NCBI GenBank assembly: GCA_964464965.1 | Contig: CAYXHM010000009.1 | Coordinates: forward strand, 75,048 to 139,047 | Direction: 5' to 3' | DNA from: UBA5543 sp964464965 | GTDB lineage: Bacteria; Bacteroidota; Bacteroidia; Chitinophagales; Chitinophagaceae | DNA length: 64,000 nucleotides | Shown here: in pieces, positions 45,123 to 54,533 of the stretch | How the letters are laid out: the number at the start of each line of letters is the position of its first letter | Position numbering within the stretch: the first letter of the stretch is position 1 | Made by a program: the position numbers and the translations under genes | Notes under the pieces: generated by a model | The model's input: the letters and a program-made list of their open reading frames with translations, nothing else | Told to the model about the DNA's origin: nothing | The model's database searches: none

Positions 45123-45773
45123 ATGAGAAAACTGTTAATTGGTTCTGCCTTAACTATAATGATTGCAACTGCCACTTATTCGTGCAATAATGGTAAATAT
45201 GATGCGCAACCCGATGTGGATTACAGCGCGGGTTTAAATCATTTAACTGATGATAGTTCCGGTGTGAAGGTGTACCTGGGTAGTATGGAAGGCGTACTGA
45301 ATGATAAGCATACCATCTTTTCGCCTGCATTTTGTTACCAGGACGACCAGGGTGTAATGACACTTGTTGCAAGAATAAAAGACGATACAATATTACGTCG
45401 TACCATATACATTACATATGGTCAATTTGAGGGTAAGAGAATTGACACCATCAACGCCCAGACAGGCGACCCAGTAATAACTCTGAAAATGGTAGATGTT
45501 GGCAATTTTGATATAGCCGGAAGGCAGTTGTACAAATACTACACTGCAAATACAGGAGAGAATTTTGGCTATGCTACTATAAACATTGAGGGAAATGAAG
45601 GTGGTAACTTAAGAGGTTTCTTCTTTGGACAGTTATACAAATTTTTACCTGAGGCAACAGAATCCCCAAAGTATGATCGTAATGATGTAATGGATTTTGA
45701 ATTGACTAATTTTTATTTTAAGAAGGTTCCGTTTCCACTTACCGGTGCATATCTTAAAATTATACAGGGATAA
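45123..45773 (+). CDS. Predicted lipoprotein, unknown function
   Basis: A 216-residue protein with a signal peptide and lipobox TATYSC (Cys21). The mature part is beta-rich, with ITYGQFEGKRIDTI and FGYATINIEGNEGGNLRG, and ends with an aromatic stretch. I do not recognise the family. It is on the same strand as aspS but has its own gap; a terminator follows. Confidence 0.7.
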   Translation: MRKLLIGSALTIMIATATYSCNNGKYDAQPDVDYSAGLNHLTDDSSGVKVYLGSMEGVLNDKHTIFSPAFCYQDDQGVMTLVARIKDDTILRRTIYITYGQFEGKRIDTINAQTGDPVITLKMVDVGNFDIAGRQLYKYYTANTGENFGYATINIEGNEGGNLRGFFFGQLYKFLPEATESPKYDRNDVMDFELTNFYFKKVPFPLTGAYLKIIQG

Positions 45774-45799
45774 TACCAAAACATATTTAGTAAGCATAA

Positions 45800-45828
45800 A
45801 AAATGGGGCACTTATAGTGCTCCATTTT
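45800..45828. terminator. Bidirectional terminator
   Basis: A 13-bp stem with one G-T pair (45800-45812 with 45816-45828), loop TAT, between the lipoprotein gene and the convergent histidine kinase gene. Confidence 0.8.
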
Positions 45829-45831
45829 ATT

Positions 45832-47202
45832 TTATGCAAATATCTCCTGCTCTTCAGGGACGATAATATTAGCAGCTTCTTTGTATAATGGTAAGGTAAT
45901 ATGAAAATGAGTACCCTGGCCTGCTGCACTTTCAAGTGCTATTTTACCACCATGTTGTTCTATTATCTGTTTGCATATATTCAGCCCCAGGCCATGAGAT
46001 TTCTCACCTTTCAGGCCTAACCTGCCTGCTTTAGAAAACCTGTCGAAAAGATAAGGTTGAATACTTTCAGGAATGCCAATGCCATTATCAGATACTGTTA
46101 TGCGTGCATGCCCTTTGTCTGAAGAATGGAGGTACAAATGTATCCGGGCATTATCCTGTGTGAATTTTATAGCATTGCTGATCAGGTTGTCAAAAACCCT
46201 CATCATTTTGTCTTCGTCGATATTAATAGTTATGACATTTTCAGGTAGGGTTAATAGTATCTGTTTATCATCCCTTAACCGGTGAAGCCAGTGTTGCTGT
46301 ACCTGGGACAACAGTAAGTTGATATTTGTCTCCTTTAATTGCAGGCCCGGTGAGCTCTCTCCTTTTACTATTAATATTAAATCGCGAATGATGTTCCTGG
46401 CCTCATCACAGCCTTCAAGTATCATATTCGCATATTGCTCTCTTTCGTGATGGGTAGTTTTTTCATTTTTAGATAACTCAACTAAAGCAGATATACTATT
46501 TAAAGGACTACGCAGGTCATGGGCAACAATGCCCAGCATCTCTGTTTTTAGCTGGGCCATTTTTGTTATTTCATGGTTGTTCCGCTCAATCAGTTTGAGT
46601 TGAATAAAATAATTTGCATGGTAGGAATACAGCATTCTTGATATAAAATAGAACCCGGAGATAATAATAAATCCTGCAATCTGGTTCGTGACAATACTTT
46701 CCTTTATGGGAAGAAAAAAGATTATACCGACAGACAAGCCTATATAGGTAATTATGCTTATGATGATTATATCCCTGATACTGAACAACCAGGATACGGC
46801 AACAAAAATTAACCCGAACATAAATAAGGTCATATTGTCTGCCGGGGTGCGGCCATTAATAAATGATATCGTCATCATACTGAATATCAGCATAATGGGA
46901 TAGCTATTGCCTACAAAACGCTTAAAGAAGAGCCTGCGGCCAATGTACCATGATTCAATATAAGTTGTAATAAAAAAATAAATAGCAGAGACAACTGTAA
47001 GAAATATAAAACAATTGCGGTAAAGTATGTGGTTGTTTATGTATGTATAGTCGTAAAAGAGTTTGGATAATAGTAAAATTGCACATGCAGTTGCAGCTAA
47101 GAGGCTGGTGAGCCGTGTTACCTTTAAATTCTGGTTAATGACAAACAGTTTAAAAGGTAGCGTATTTTTCTCCTTAACGGAGCTGAAGATATATAGTTTC
47201 AT
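45832..47202 (-). CDS. Membrane sensor histidine kinase (orphan)
   Basis: A 456-residue kinase with six hydrophobic segments in the first 200 residues (no periplasmic sensor loop of size), then a HisKA domain with VAHDLRSPLNS (His228) and a HATPase domain with the N box DNLISNAIKFT, G1 VSDNGIGIPES and G2 SHGLGLNICK. The sensing part looks like a 6-TM integral sensor. No response regulator is adjacent, so its partner is elsewhere. The gene faces away from the small ORF at 47505. Confidence 0.93.
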   Translation of the reverse strand: MKLYIFSSVKEKNTLPFKLFVINQNLKVTRLTSLLAATACAILLLSKLFYDYTYINNHILYRNCFIFLTVVSAIYFFITTYIESWYIGRRLFFKRFVGNSYPIMLIFSMMTISFINGRTPADNMTLFMFGLIFVAVSWLFSIRDIIIISIITYIGLSVGIIFFLPIKESIVTNQIAGFIIISGFYFISRMLYSYHANYFIQLKLIERNNHEITKMAQLKTEMLGIVAHDLRSPLNSISALVELSKNEKTTHHEREQYANMILEGCDEARNIIRDLILIVKGESSPGLQLKETNINLLLSQVQQHWLHRLRDDKQILLTLPENVITINIDEDKMMRVFDNLISNAIKFTQDNARIHLYLHSSDKGHARITVSDNGIGIPESIQPYLFDRFSKAGRLGLKGEKSHGLGLNICKQIIEQHGGKIALESAAGQGTHFHITLPLYKEAANIIVPEEQEIFA

Positions 47203-47504
47203 ATTCTCAACGCGCCTCGCACGGTATGTTGGAATGCAATTTTAGTAAAAAAAGTCATATGTACAAATATTAACACAAAATACCGGTTGTATTTTACAGA
47301 AGGCCACTGATTTTTTCAATGATTTATTGAAGGGACATATGAACAATGAATGAAACTAATGGACGCAAAGCATAAAAAATTAAATTCCTCACAACAATAT
47401 GTTAACCCTGTTGTTAAATATACGTGCTGGCAGGTATTGCCCTGACGACAGATTAATCGTATATTTAGGGTAGGAAGCACATTACCCTTTTTTAAAACAA
47501 AATA
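47203..47504. other. Gap between histidine kinase and small gene
   Basis: 302 bases with no credible ORF. It holds the small palindrome TTCAATGATTTATTGAA near 47317-47333 and a -7 element TATATTTA (47460-47467) for the next gene. The kinase promoter must lie in the first part; no consensus was clear. Confidence 0.5.
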
Positions 47505-47717
47505 ATGGAAAAGACACTGTTTATTACTAATCGTACCAACAAACCAATGTTGGCTATTATATCAGACAATTATACAGGTAATGATCTTGTGAAATGCGAA
47601 TTACATCCCGGAACGAATGAGATTGCTGTAAACAACCTGGATACCGGTACATACTACATAAGCCTGTCTGACCATAATAATGATATTATCTATAAAGAGA
47701 AAATAATAAAGAGTTAG
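47505..47717 (+). CDS. Small protein resembling half of a sorting domain
   Basis: A 70-residue protein with no signal peptide. The second half (PGTNEIAVNNLDTGTYYISL, then KEKIIKS at the end) has the layout of a type A T9SS tail, that is strand, L..GTYY..L, then a short Lys-rich end. The lack of a signal peptide and of the first tail strands means it cannot be an ordinary T9SS cargo. It may be a small beta-domain or a pseudogene-like remnant. A -7 element 38 bases upstream supports expression. Confidence 0.5.
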   Translation: MEKTLFITNRTNKPMLAIISDNYTGNDLVKCELHPGTNEIAVNNLDTGTYYISLSDHNNDIIYKEKIIKS

Positions 47718-47725
47718 TGGAATAA

Positions 47726-49045
47726 TCACCTTTTTATAATATCCTCTTCTTCTGCATCTTTCAGCAAAGTCATGGGTTGTATAGCGGCAGCCTGCATAGG
47801 GCTATCTGCTGCATGTACATGTTTCGTCCTGTTACTCAATGCAATGTTCAGGCGGTAGCCAATCAACAGGCAGGATAGTATAATTGCCATGCTGATATAG
47901 CCGGTAATATCATAATTTTCAATGGTATTCTGAGGTGTTTTCACGACAATCAACCCAGCCCCCAAAGAAGCCAGGCCAACAGCCATCTGCTGTATAGATG
48001 AGCTGATGTTCATAAAACTGCCCCTGCGTGCAGGTGGTACTATTTCACTAACTATTGCCTGCGCAGGTATGGCCCTGCCTGTAGATACCACAAACCAGAA
48101 GCCTGTAATACATAGCACGAGGTAAAACGGGATATCGGGCATATTTGTTATAAGCGCGATGGGTATAACAGCCAATAAAACCATATAGCTGAATAACTTG
48201 AATTTCCCAAGTTTGTCAGCAAGCTTACCTATGAGTGGAGATGTAAATAGTGTAAGTGTACCACCCACCAGGTAAACCATGGGGGTTTGTGTATTAGTAA
48301 AACCCATGTTAAACTCAAGAAATGGATTCAAAAATGGTACAATCAGGAAGTGGCCCATCATCATAGTGGATATAAGCAATATGCCCAGTCGTTCGTTTTT
48401 CTCTTTTATTATCTCCCATACAAGTATCAAAGGAAATACCATCCTGATTATAACAGCAGTGTTTATTGGTTCTTTATTAATATAGTCCCGCATATTCGGG
48501 ATGTATTTTAGCAGCAGTGGTATGAGCAGTGCCCCTGTAGCTGCAATGAAATAAAACGGGGCATGCCAGCTAATATATTTTGAAAGGTATAGCCCAAAAG
48601 GAACCCCAAATACGGATGCTACAGAAAATGCCGCCATTATAATACCCATTGCCGCTCCACGTCTTTCAAAAGGAACTATATCTGCTACGATTGATAACAC
48701 CTGCGCGCCAATAAGGCCTCCAAACAACCCTGCAACAATCCTTGAAACAAGTAATAACTCATAACTTGGTGCAACAGCACAACATAGTGTTCCTAAAAGG
48801 AAACCTATATAGGCGAACATCAGCATCTTTTTCCTGTCAAACCTGTCAACAATTGGCGCTGCAGACAGGCTGGCAATTGCAGCGCTGAAAGTGTATGCAG
48901 CCACAAGAAGTGAAAATTGCTGAGCGGTGATATTAAAATGCGGCATCAGGTAGTTGCCCAGTGGCATCATAATCATGAAATCCATGATATGGGTAAAGTT
49001 GATGGCTGCCAGCAAGAGTAGTATTATCCTTTCCTTCGAACTCAT
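47726..49045 (-). CDS. MFS transporter
   Basis: A 439-residue major-facilitator protein with about twelve membrane segments. Motif A-like APIVDRFDRKKML lies between helices 2 and 3; helix 1 has INFTHIMDFMIMMPLGNYL, typical of the drug-H+ antiporter-like families. The C-terminal tail is charged (KDAEEEDIIKR). Substrate unknown. It is encoded convergently with the 70-aa gene, 8 bases apart. Confidence 0.85.
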   Translation of the reverse strand: MSSKERIILLLLAAINFTHIMDFMIMMPLGNYLMPHFNITAQQFSLLVAAYTFSAAIASLSAAPIVDRFDRKKMLMFAYIGFLLGTLCCAVAPSYELLLVSRIVAGLFGGLIGAQVLSIVADIVPFERRGAAMGIIMAAFSVASVFGVPFGLYLSKYISWHAPFYFIAATGALLIPLLLKYIPNMRDYINKEPINTAVIIRMVFPLILVWEIIKEKNERLGILLISTMMMGHFLIVPFLNPFLEFNMGFTNTQTPMVYLVGGTLTLFTSPLIGKLADKLGKFKLFSYMVLLAVIPIALITNMPDIPFYLVLCITGFWFVVSTGRAIPAQAIVSEIVPPARRGSFMNISSSIQQMAVGLASLGAGLIVVKTPQNTIENYDITGYISMAIILSCLLIGYRLNIALSNRTKHVHAADSPMQAAAIQPMTLLKDAEEEDIIKR

Positions 49046-49131
49046 TTTGAAAATTGGTGGGCAAAGTTCAGCTTATTTCCTGTTATAGAAAAACCAATAA
49101 TATACTATAAAATGATAGCCATATAAAAACA

Positions 49132-49671
49132 TCAGGTTGATGTGTATTCATATACCGCTATCATATTCTTTAGTAGTTGTTGAAGATGGGCCTTAGGTAT
49201 ATCTAATACAGGATGGATATCAGTATGGTTGTCGGCGTTTTCATCCGGAGTAGTAGCATCAGGGCGGGGCAATTCGTCACCCTTATTGCAATGTATAGCC
49301 ACTATAGTACCGTTTCGTTTCAATAATATGGTTTCAAAATATTCTTCACCGTTGTGTGTGTTGTTACCGGATGGTGAATACCCGCTTTTGAACAGGAAAG
49401 AAATGCTCTCATTGTTGATATCGGGAAAAAAGTCGTACTGTATTTTGCAGATGTCTATCCATATATTGGCTATATCTGATTTAATATTAATCATATCGCC
49501 AACACGTGCGTCCCGGTGTTGCTTTACACCTTTGTTATTTGTGAGGGTTATGCTGTGCTTATTGCCTGGCGGCATGTTTTGCCAGTCGTTTACATCCAGC
49601 AGCCGTTCTTTGGCCAGTAAAAACAGGTCTGTAGCATCATCAATATTTTGCAGTTGTTGATAATATTCCAT
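49132..49671 (-). CDS. Hypothetical cytosolic protein
   Basis: A 179-residue hydrophilic protein without signal peptide or membrane segment. A possible compact domain (about residues 45-125) has IWIDICKIQYDFFPDIN and NGEEYFETILLKRNGTIVAIHCNKGDELP; the ends look helical. No family recognised. It is divergent from the Crp/Fnr gene across 79 bases, and could be controlled by it, but no operator is clear in that gap. Confidence 0.6.
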   Translation of the reverse strand: MEYYQQLQNIDDATDLFLLAKERLLDVNDWQNMPPGNKHSITLTNNKGVKQHRDARVGDMINIKSDIANIWIDICKIQYDFFPDINNESISFLFKSGYSPSGNNTHNGEEYFETILLKRNGTIVAIHCNKGDELPRPDATTPDENADNHTDIHPVLDIPKAHLQQLLKNMIAVYEYTST

Positions 49672-49750
49672 TGGTGGGTGTTTTATGCTTACTCATTATA
49701 TAGTAAATTTCGTGCCAGAATAAGCTTCTGACTATTATATTGCCTTTAAA

Positions 49751-50332
49751 ATGACAGATGTATTAGATATATTATACAGCCAGGTTGAAGCTACCCATCC
49801 AATAGGAGAAGAGGCGTGGCTGGATATGTCTGTTTGCTGGCAGCCTGTAGAATTAGGGCGGAAACAAATGCTCACCCTGCCGGGGGATATAGAAAAGTAC
49901 ATCTACTTTGTAATAGATGGTGTACAACGGGCCTATATAGACCACAATGGCAAAGAATCTATACTTGTATTCAGCTATACCCATTCTTTTTCGGGCGTAA
50001 TTGATAGCTTTTTCCTGCAAAAGCCTTCTCTGTATTATCTTGAAACTATTACCAGAAGTAAGTTGCTTCGCATTCATTACAACGATTTCAGCAGGTTGAT
50101 GAAACAGCACCCGGACCTGGAAACATGGACGCGTATTGCCATTACTGCAACACTAGCCGGCACATTACAAAGAAATATTGAGCTATTGTCATTCAGTGCA
50201 GAAGAGCGTTTTACTACATTGCTGAAGCGCAGCCCGCAGGTGTTGAATATGATACCGCATAAATACCTGGCATCCTATATTGGTGTGGACCCTACTACTT
50301 TCAGCAAGTTACTGGGGAGTGTAAGATTATAA
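49751..50332 (+). CDS. Crp/Fnr-family transcriptional regulator
   Basis: A 193-residue regulator: cyclic-nucleotide-binding-like beta-roll (about residues 25-125, with GDIEKYIYFVIDGVQRAYI), a long dimer helix and a short C-terminal winged helix (MIPHKYLASYIGVDPTTFSKLLGS, about 168-191). It has no cysteine cluster for an Fe-S centre, so it is not an FNR-type oxygen sensor. Effector unknown. Many Bacteroidota regulators of this size sit beside the gene they control. A 22-bp palindrome follows directly. Confidence 0.9.
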   Translation: MTDVLDILYSQVEATHPIGEEAWLDMSVCWQPVELGRKQMLTLPGDIEKYIYFVIDGVQRAYIDHNGKESILVFSYTHSFSGVIDSFFLQKPSLYYLETITRSKLLRIHYNDFSRLMKQHPDLETWTRIAITATLAGTLQRNIELLSFSAEERFTTLLKRSPQVLNMIPHKYLASYIGVDPTTFSKLLGSVRL

Positions 50333-50354
50333 AATCTTGGTGCAGGCCAAGATT
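50333..50354. promoter_or_regulatory. Candidate Crp/Fnr operator
   Basis: AATCTTGG (50333-50340) and CCAAGATT (50347-50354) form a perfect 8-6-8 palindrome, the geometry of Crp/Fnr sites. It is centred about 40 bases before the predicted start of the dinB transcript (class II position). No T-tract follows, so a terminator is less likely, though it does begin one base after the regulator gene stop. Confidence 0.45.
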
Positions 50355-50372
50355 ATGTAAATAATGCGATCC

Positions 50373-50380
50373 TAACTTTG
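50373..50380 (+). promoter_or_regulatory. -7 element TAACTTTG for the DinB gene
   Basis: Perfect match to TAnnTTTG, 17 bases before the ATG; predicted transcript start about 50383. Confidence 0.6.
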
Positions 50381-50396
50381 TTGCAAATATCACAAT

Positions 50397-50975
50397 ATGG
50401 CAGCATTCCAAACAAAAATACTGATAAGCAATCTTCAGCAGGATGTACGAAATACATTGGTTGGAATGGAGCATTTACTCCACCTGCCGGATGATGTATT
50501 GTTACAACAACCACAATCGGGCAAATGGAGCATTGCGCAGGTATTGGAGCATCTTAATGGCTACAATAGGTTTTATCTTACTGAAATAGACAAAGCGTTA
50601 CAGGACAGGACTGTAAACATAACCCCGGTCTTTAAATCCGGCTGGATAGGGAATTACTTTACCAACCTGATGCTGCCGAAGGGAAACGGTACACTGGCAA
50701 AAAAGATGTCATCCCCAAAGGAATATAATTTTCCGCCAGACCTGGATGCCGGGCGGGTTGTGCAGGAATTTATGGACGGCCAGCAAAAACTACTGGTGTT
50801 ATTAGATAAAGCCCGTAATGTGGACATGGGTAGCATAAGGGTGCCTATCAGCATAAGTAAATGGATAAAACTGAAACTGGGGGATACTTTCAGGTTTTTA
50901 ATAGCTCACCAGCTAAGGCATTTTATACAAATAGAAAGGACTGAAAATGCTGTACTTAAAAACAAAGCAGCTTAG
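50397..50975 (+). CDS. DinB-family protein
   Basis: A 192-residue four-helix bundle protein of the DinB superfamily (metal-dependent thiol transferases or hydrolases). The marks are SGKWSIAQVLEHLNGYNR (first helix with the metal-binding His), and LIAHQLRHFIQIER near the end with the other two His. Substrate unknown. It lies downstream of the Crp/Fnr gene and probably under its control. Confidence 0.85.
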   Translation: MAAFQTKILISNLQQDVRNTLVGMEHLLHLPDDVLLQQPQSGKWSIAQVLEHLNGYNRFYLTEIDKALQDRTVNITPVFKSGWIGNYFTNLMLPKGNGTLAKKMSSPKEYNFPPDLDAGRVVQEFMDGQQKLLVLLDKARNVDMGSIRVPISISKWIKLKLGDTFRFLIAHQLRHFIQIERTENAVLKNKAA

Positions 50976-51003
50976 GGCATTGCTGCCTTGCCATACTATT
51001 TTG

Positions 51004-51011
51004 TAACTTTC
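51004..51011 (+). promoter_or_regulatory. -7 element TAACTTTC for maeB
   Basis: One mismatch to TAnnTTTG; leader about 25 bases. Confidence 0.45.
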
Positions 51012-51039
51012 CTGTATCTAAACAAACAGGAATAGATAA

Positions 51040-53319
51040 ATGGCAAGTTTGATAAGAAAAGAAGATGCCCTGGAATACCACGCTAAAGGAAGGCCGGGAA
51101 AGGTAGAAGTAATATCCACAAAAGAAACAAAGACACAAAGAGACCTGGCGCTGGCATATTCACCTGGCGTAGCAGAGCCCTGCAAAGAAATACAGGCAAA
51201 TCCTGATGATGCTTATAAATACACTGCAAAAGGAAACCTTGTAGCGGTAATTACGAATGGTACTGCTGTTTTAGGCCTGGGAGATATAGGGCCGCTTGCT
51301 TCCAAACCGGTTATGGAAGGTAAAGGAGTGCTATTCAAAATCTTTGCGGATATAGATGTATTTGATATAGAACTGAACTCGAATGATATTGACGGCTTTT
51401 GTAACGTGGTAAAAGCGCTGGAGCCCACCTTTGGTGGCGTAAATCTTGAGGATATAAAAGCGCCGGAATGTTTTGAAATTGAAAAACGCCTGAAAGCTGA
51501 AATGAATATCCCTATCATGCACGACGACCAGCACGGTACAGCCATAATATCCGGCGCTGCTTTGCTCAATGCATTGGAACTGGTAGGGAAAAATATTGCT
51601 GATGTAAAATTTGTAGTAAGCGGTGCGGGAGCGTCAGCTATATCATGCTGCAAAATATACCTGGCATTAGGCGCCTCTGTTCAGAATATTTACATGTTTG
51701 ATAGTAAGGGTTTGATTACACAATCGCGTACCGACTTGGACGAGTATAAACAACAATTTGCCCAGGCCGGAGAAGACGTATCACTTAAAGATGCACTGCA
51801 TGGCGCTGATGTCTTTATTGGCTTATCTAAGGGTAATCTGTTGACGAAGGACATGATAATGCCCATGGCGGTTAACCCAGTTATATTCGCACTGGCTAAT
51901 CCAGACCCTGAAATTCCATACGAAGATGCGATGGAAGCAAGGCCTGATGCAATTATGGCAACCGGCAGAAGCGATTATCCCAACCAGGTGAATAATGTAC
52001 TGGGCTTTCCATATATATTTCGCGGTGCGCTTGACGTAAGGGCGACAGCCATAAACGAAGAAATGAAACTGGCCGCTGTAAAAGCATTGGCAGCATTAGC
52101 TAAGGAGCCGGTGCCGGAGATAGTGAATGTTGCTTACAACGATAGCGGTCTTGTATATGGCCCAACATATATAATACCGAAACCTATAGATGTGCGGCTG
52201 CTGGTGACAGTAGCCCCGGCTGTAGCGCAGGCTGCTATGGATAGTGGTGTGGCCCGTAAGCCCATAGTAGATTGGGACGCATACAAAGAAGAATTGTATA
52301 AAAGGCTGGGAACTGATGATAATATCCTCCGCTGGGCAATTAATAAAGCAAAGCAAAATCCAAAACGTGTAGTGTTTGCAGAAGCAGAAAATCTTAAAGT
52401 ATTAAAAGCTGCGCAGATAGTAAAAGATGAAGGAATAGCCATACCCATACTACTGGGCGATGAAAAGAAAATAAAGAAACTGATAGTTGACCATAAAATA
52501 CAGCTTACAGATGTTGAGATACTCGACCCCCGCAGCGATGATACCACAGAACGGCGGGAGCGTTATGGAGAGCAGTTTTTTGCCAAACGCCACCGCAGGG
52601 GCTACAACCTTTATGAGGCTAAAAAAGTAATGAGAGAACGGCCGTATTTTGGTTGTATGATGGTAGATGCAGGAGAGGCTGATGCATTGATATCAGGCCT
52701 TACAAGGCAATATCCTGATACTATACGTCCTGCATTGGAAATTATTGGTACGCATGAAAGTGCTAAGCGGGTAGCAGGCATGTATATTATGCTTACCAAA
52801 AAAGGCCCATTATTCTTTTCCGATACAACTATCAATTTTAACCCGACAGAGGACGAGTTGATAGATATTACCCTGCAAACGGCCAGGGCTGTTGAGCATT
52901 TTAATATCAAGCCCAGGATAGCTATGTTGTCTTATTCTAACTTTGGCGCTACGCCATCGCCTGAAGCAACCCTGATGCGCAATGCAGTAGCAAGGATAAA
53001 GGAGATGCACCCTAATATGATAATAGACGGTGAAATGCAGGCGGGTGTAGCATTCAACAAAGAGCTATTAAAGGAAAACTATCCCTTTTCAGACCTTGTG
53101 AATGAATCGCCTAATACATTGATATTTCCCAACCTTGCTGCGGGTAATATAGCATATCATTTGTTGCAGGAACTTGGCGGGTCAGAGGCTGTTGGCCCTA
53201 TACTGTTAGGATTGAGAAAGCCTGTGCATGTGCTGCAACTGGGTAGTACCGTGCGCCAGATAGTAAATATGGTAGCAATAGCTGTAGTAGATGCACAGTC
53301 TAAAACCACACAGGCATAA
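51040..53319 (+). CDS. maeB: NADP-dependent malic enzyme with PTA-like domain
   Basis: A 759-residue protein that oxidatively decarboxylates malate to pyruvate. Residues 1-430 are the malic enzyme (SPGVAEPCKEI, NGTAVLGLGDIGPLASKPVMEGK, IMHDDQHGTAI, VVSGAGASAISCCKIY). Residues about 440-759 are a phosphotransacetylase-like domain (VVFAEAENLKVLKAA, MLSYSNFGATPSPEATLMRNAV, LIFPNLAAGNIAYHLLQELGG) usual in MaeB, thought to regulate the enzyme. The stop overlaps the next start by one base (TAATG), so the flavoprotein is translated from the same message. Confidence 0.95.
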   Translation: MASLIRKEDALEYHAKGRPGKVEVISTKETKTQRDLALAYSPGVAEPCKEIQANPDDAYKYTAKGNLVAVITNGTAVLGLGDIGPLASKPVMEGKGVLFKIFADIDVFDIELNSNDIDGFCNVVKALEPTFGGVNLEDIKAPECFEIEKRLKAEMNIPIMHDDQHGTAIISGAALLNALELVGKNIADVKFVVSGAGASAISCCKIYLALGASVQNIYMFDSKGLITQSRTDLDEYKQQFAQAGEDVSLKDALHGADVFIGLSKGNLLTKDMIMPMAVNPVIFALANPDPEIPYEDAMEARPDAIMATGRSDYPNQVNNVLGFPYIFRGALDVRATAINEEMKLAAVKALAALAKEPVPEIVNVAYNDSGLVYGPTYIIPKPIDVRLLVTVAPAVAQAAMDSGVARKPIVDWDAYKEELYKRLGTDDNILRWAINKAKQNPKRVVFAEAENLKVLKAAQIVKDEGIAIPILLGDEKKIKKLIVDHKIQLTDVEILDPRSDDTTERRERYGEQFFAKRHRRGYNLYEAKKVMRERPYFGCMMVDAGEADALISGLTRQYPDTIRPALEIIGTHESAKRVAGMYIMLTKKGPLFFSDTTINFNPTEDELIDITLQTARAVEHFNIKPRIAMLSYSNFGATPSPEATLMRNAVARIKEMHPNMIIDGEMQAGVAFNKELLKENYPFSDLVNESPNTLIFPNLAAGNIAYHLLQELGGSEAVGPILLGLRKPVHVLQLGSTVRQIVNMVAIAVVDAQSKTTQA

Positions 53320-54533
53320 TGCGCATAGCCATAATTGGTGCCGGTGCGGCAGGTTGTTTTGCTGCGGCTAATATCCCATATAACGAGGCTATTGAAGTAG
53401 TGCTTTTTGAGAAAACAGGTAAAGTATTACAAAAGGTAAAAGCTTCCGGCGGGGGGCGTTGTAATGTAACTCATGCATGTTTTGATATCCTTGAGCTTCT
53501 GAAAAAATATCCGCGGGGGCAGCGTTTTCTCCGGAAAACTTTGTACCAGTTCACACCGCAGCATACCATAGACTGGTTTGAAAGCAGGGGAGTGGCACTT
53601 AAAACGGAGGATGACGGGCGTATGTTTCCGGTTACAGACGATTCTCAAACTATAATAGACTGTATATGGCAACAGGTAATGCGCAACAAGGTGCAGGTGC
53701 GTTATAATAAAACAGTAAAAAGTATCACAAAGACGGATGGTGTTTTTACAATACAGTTCGCAGACGATACTGATTATGTTGCCGATAAAGTAATGATAGC
53801 CTGCGGCGGTTTTCCTAAGGCTGAACAATACAAATGGATAACAGACCTTGGGCATAATGTGCAACTACCTGTTCCTTCACTGTTTACGTTTAATATACCT
53901 AAGCACCCCATTACGGGATTAATGGGTATCAGTGTAGGTGAGGTTTCTGTGAAGATAGCCGGTACAAAAATTGTGGAGCGGGGGCCAATTCTTATCACCC
54001 ACTGGGGTATGAGCGGCCCGGTTATATTACGTTGCTCAGCATGGGGAGCAAGAGAACTGAATGAGAAGAATTACGACTTTAAGATACTTGTAAACTGGCT
54101 GGTAGATAAAAGCGAAAATGACCTGCAGGAAGAAATAAGGTACCTGAGACAAGAACAAGGAAAACAAATTGTGAACAATAAAAATCCCTTCGGACTTCCC
54201 AAACGGTTGTGGGAGTTTATGTTACAGCAATGCGGTGTTAATGATTCTGTCCGCTGGGGTGAGCTTCCCGCTGCAGCACAAAATAAATTAATCAAAACCC
54301 TTGTAGCAGATGAATACCATGTATCCGGCAAAACAACTTTTAAAGAGGAGTTTGTAACCAGTGGCGGTGTTTCATTGGCGGAAATTGACCCTAAAAGTAT
54401 GGAGAGCAGGGTAGTGCCCGGCCTTTACTTCGGTGGTGAAATTATAGATGTTGATGGAATTACCGGTGGCTTTAATTTTCAGAATGCCTGGAGCAGCGGC
54501 TACATTGCTGCACAAAACATGATTTTGAAGTAG
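53319..54533 (+). CDS. YhiN/HI0933-type flavoprotein
   Basis: A 404-residue NAD(P)/FAD-dependent oxidoreductase. N-terminal FAD loop IIGAGAAGCFAAANI, then KVKASGGGRCNVTH, and C-terminal GLYFGGEIIDVDGITGGFNFQNAWSSG, hallmarks of the HI0933/YhiN family, for which aminoacetone oxidation has been suggested but no firm role is established. It is translationally coupled to maeB and ends one base before the convergent surE gene. Confidence 0.9.
   Translation: MRIAIIGAGAAGCFAAANIPYNEAIEVVLFEKTGKVLQKVKASGGGRCNVTHACFDILELLKKYPRGQRFLRKTLYQFTPQHTIDWFESRGVALKTEDDGRMFPVTDDSQTIIDCIWQQVMRNKVQVRYNKTVKSITKTDGVFTIQFADDTDYVADKVMIACGGFPKAEQYKWITDLGHNVQLPVPSLFTFNIPKHPITGLMGISVGEVSVKIAGTKIVERGPILITHWGMSGPVILRCSAWGARELNEKNYDFKILVNWLVDKSENDLQEEIRYLRQEQGKQIVNNKNPFGLPKRLWEFMLQQCGVNDSVRWGELPAAAQNKLIKTLVADEYHVSGKTTFKEEFVTSGGVSLAEIDPKSMESRVVPGLYFGGEIIDVDGITGGFNFQNAWSSGYIAAQNMILK

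Noticed and set aside
50333..50354. Simple terminator of the Crp/Fnr gene
   Set aside because: No T-tract follows and the position relative to the dinB promoter fits an operator better; not fully excluded.
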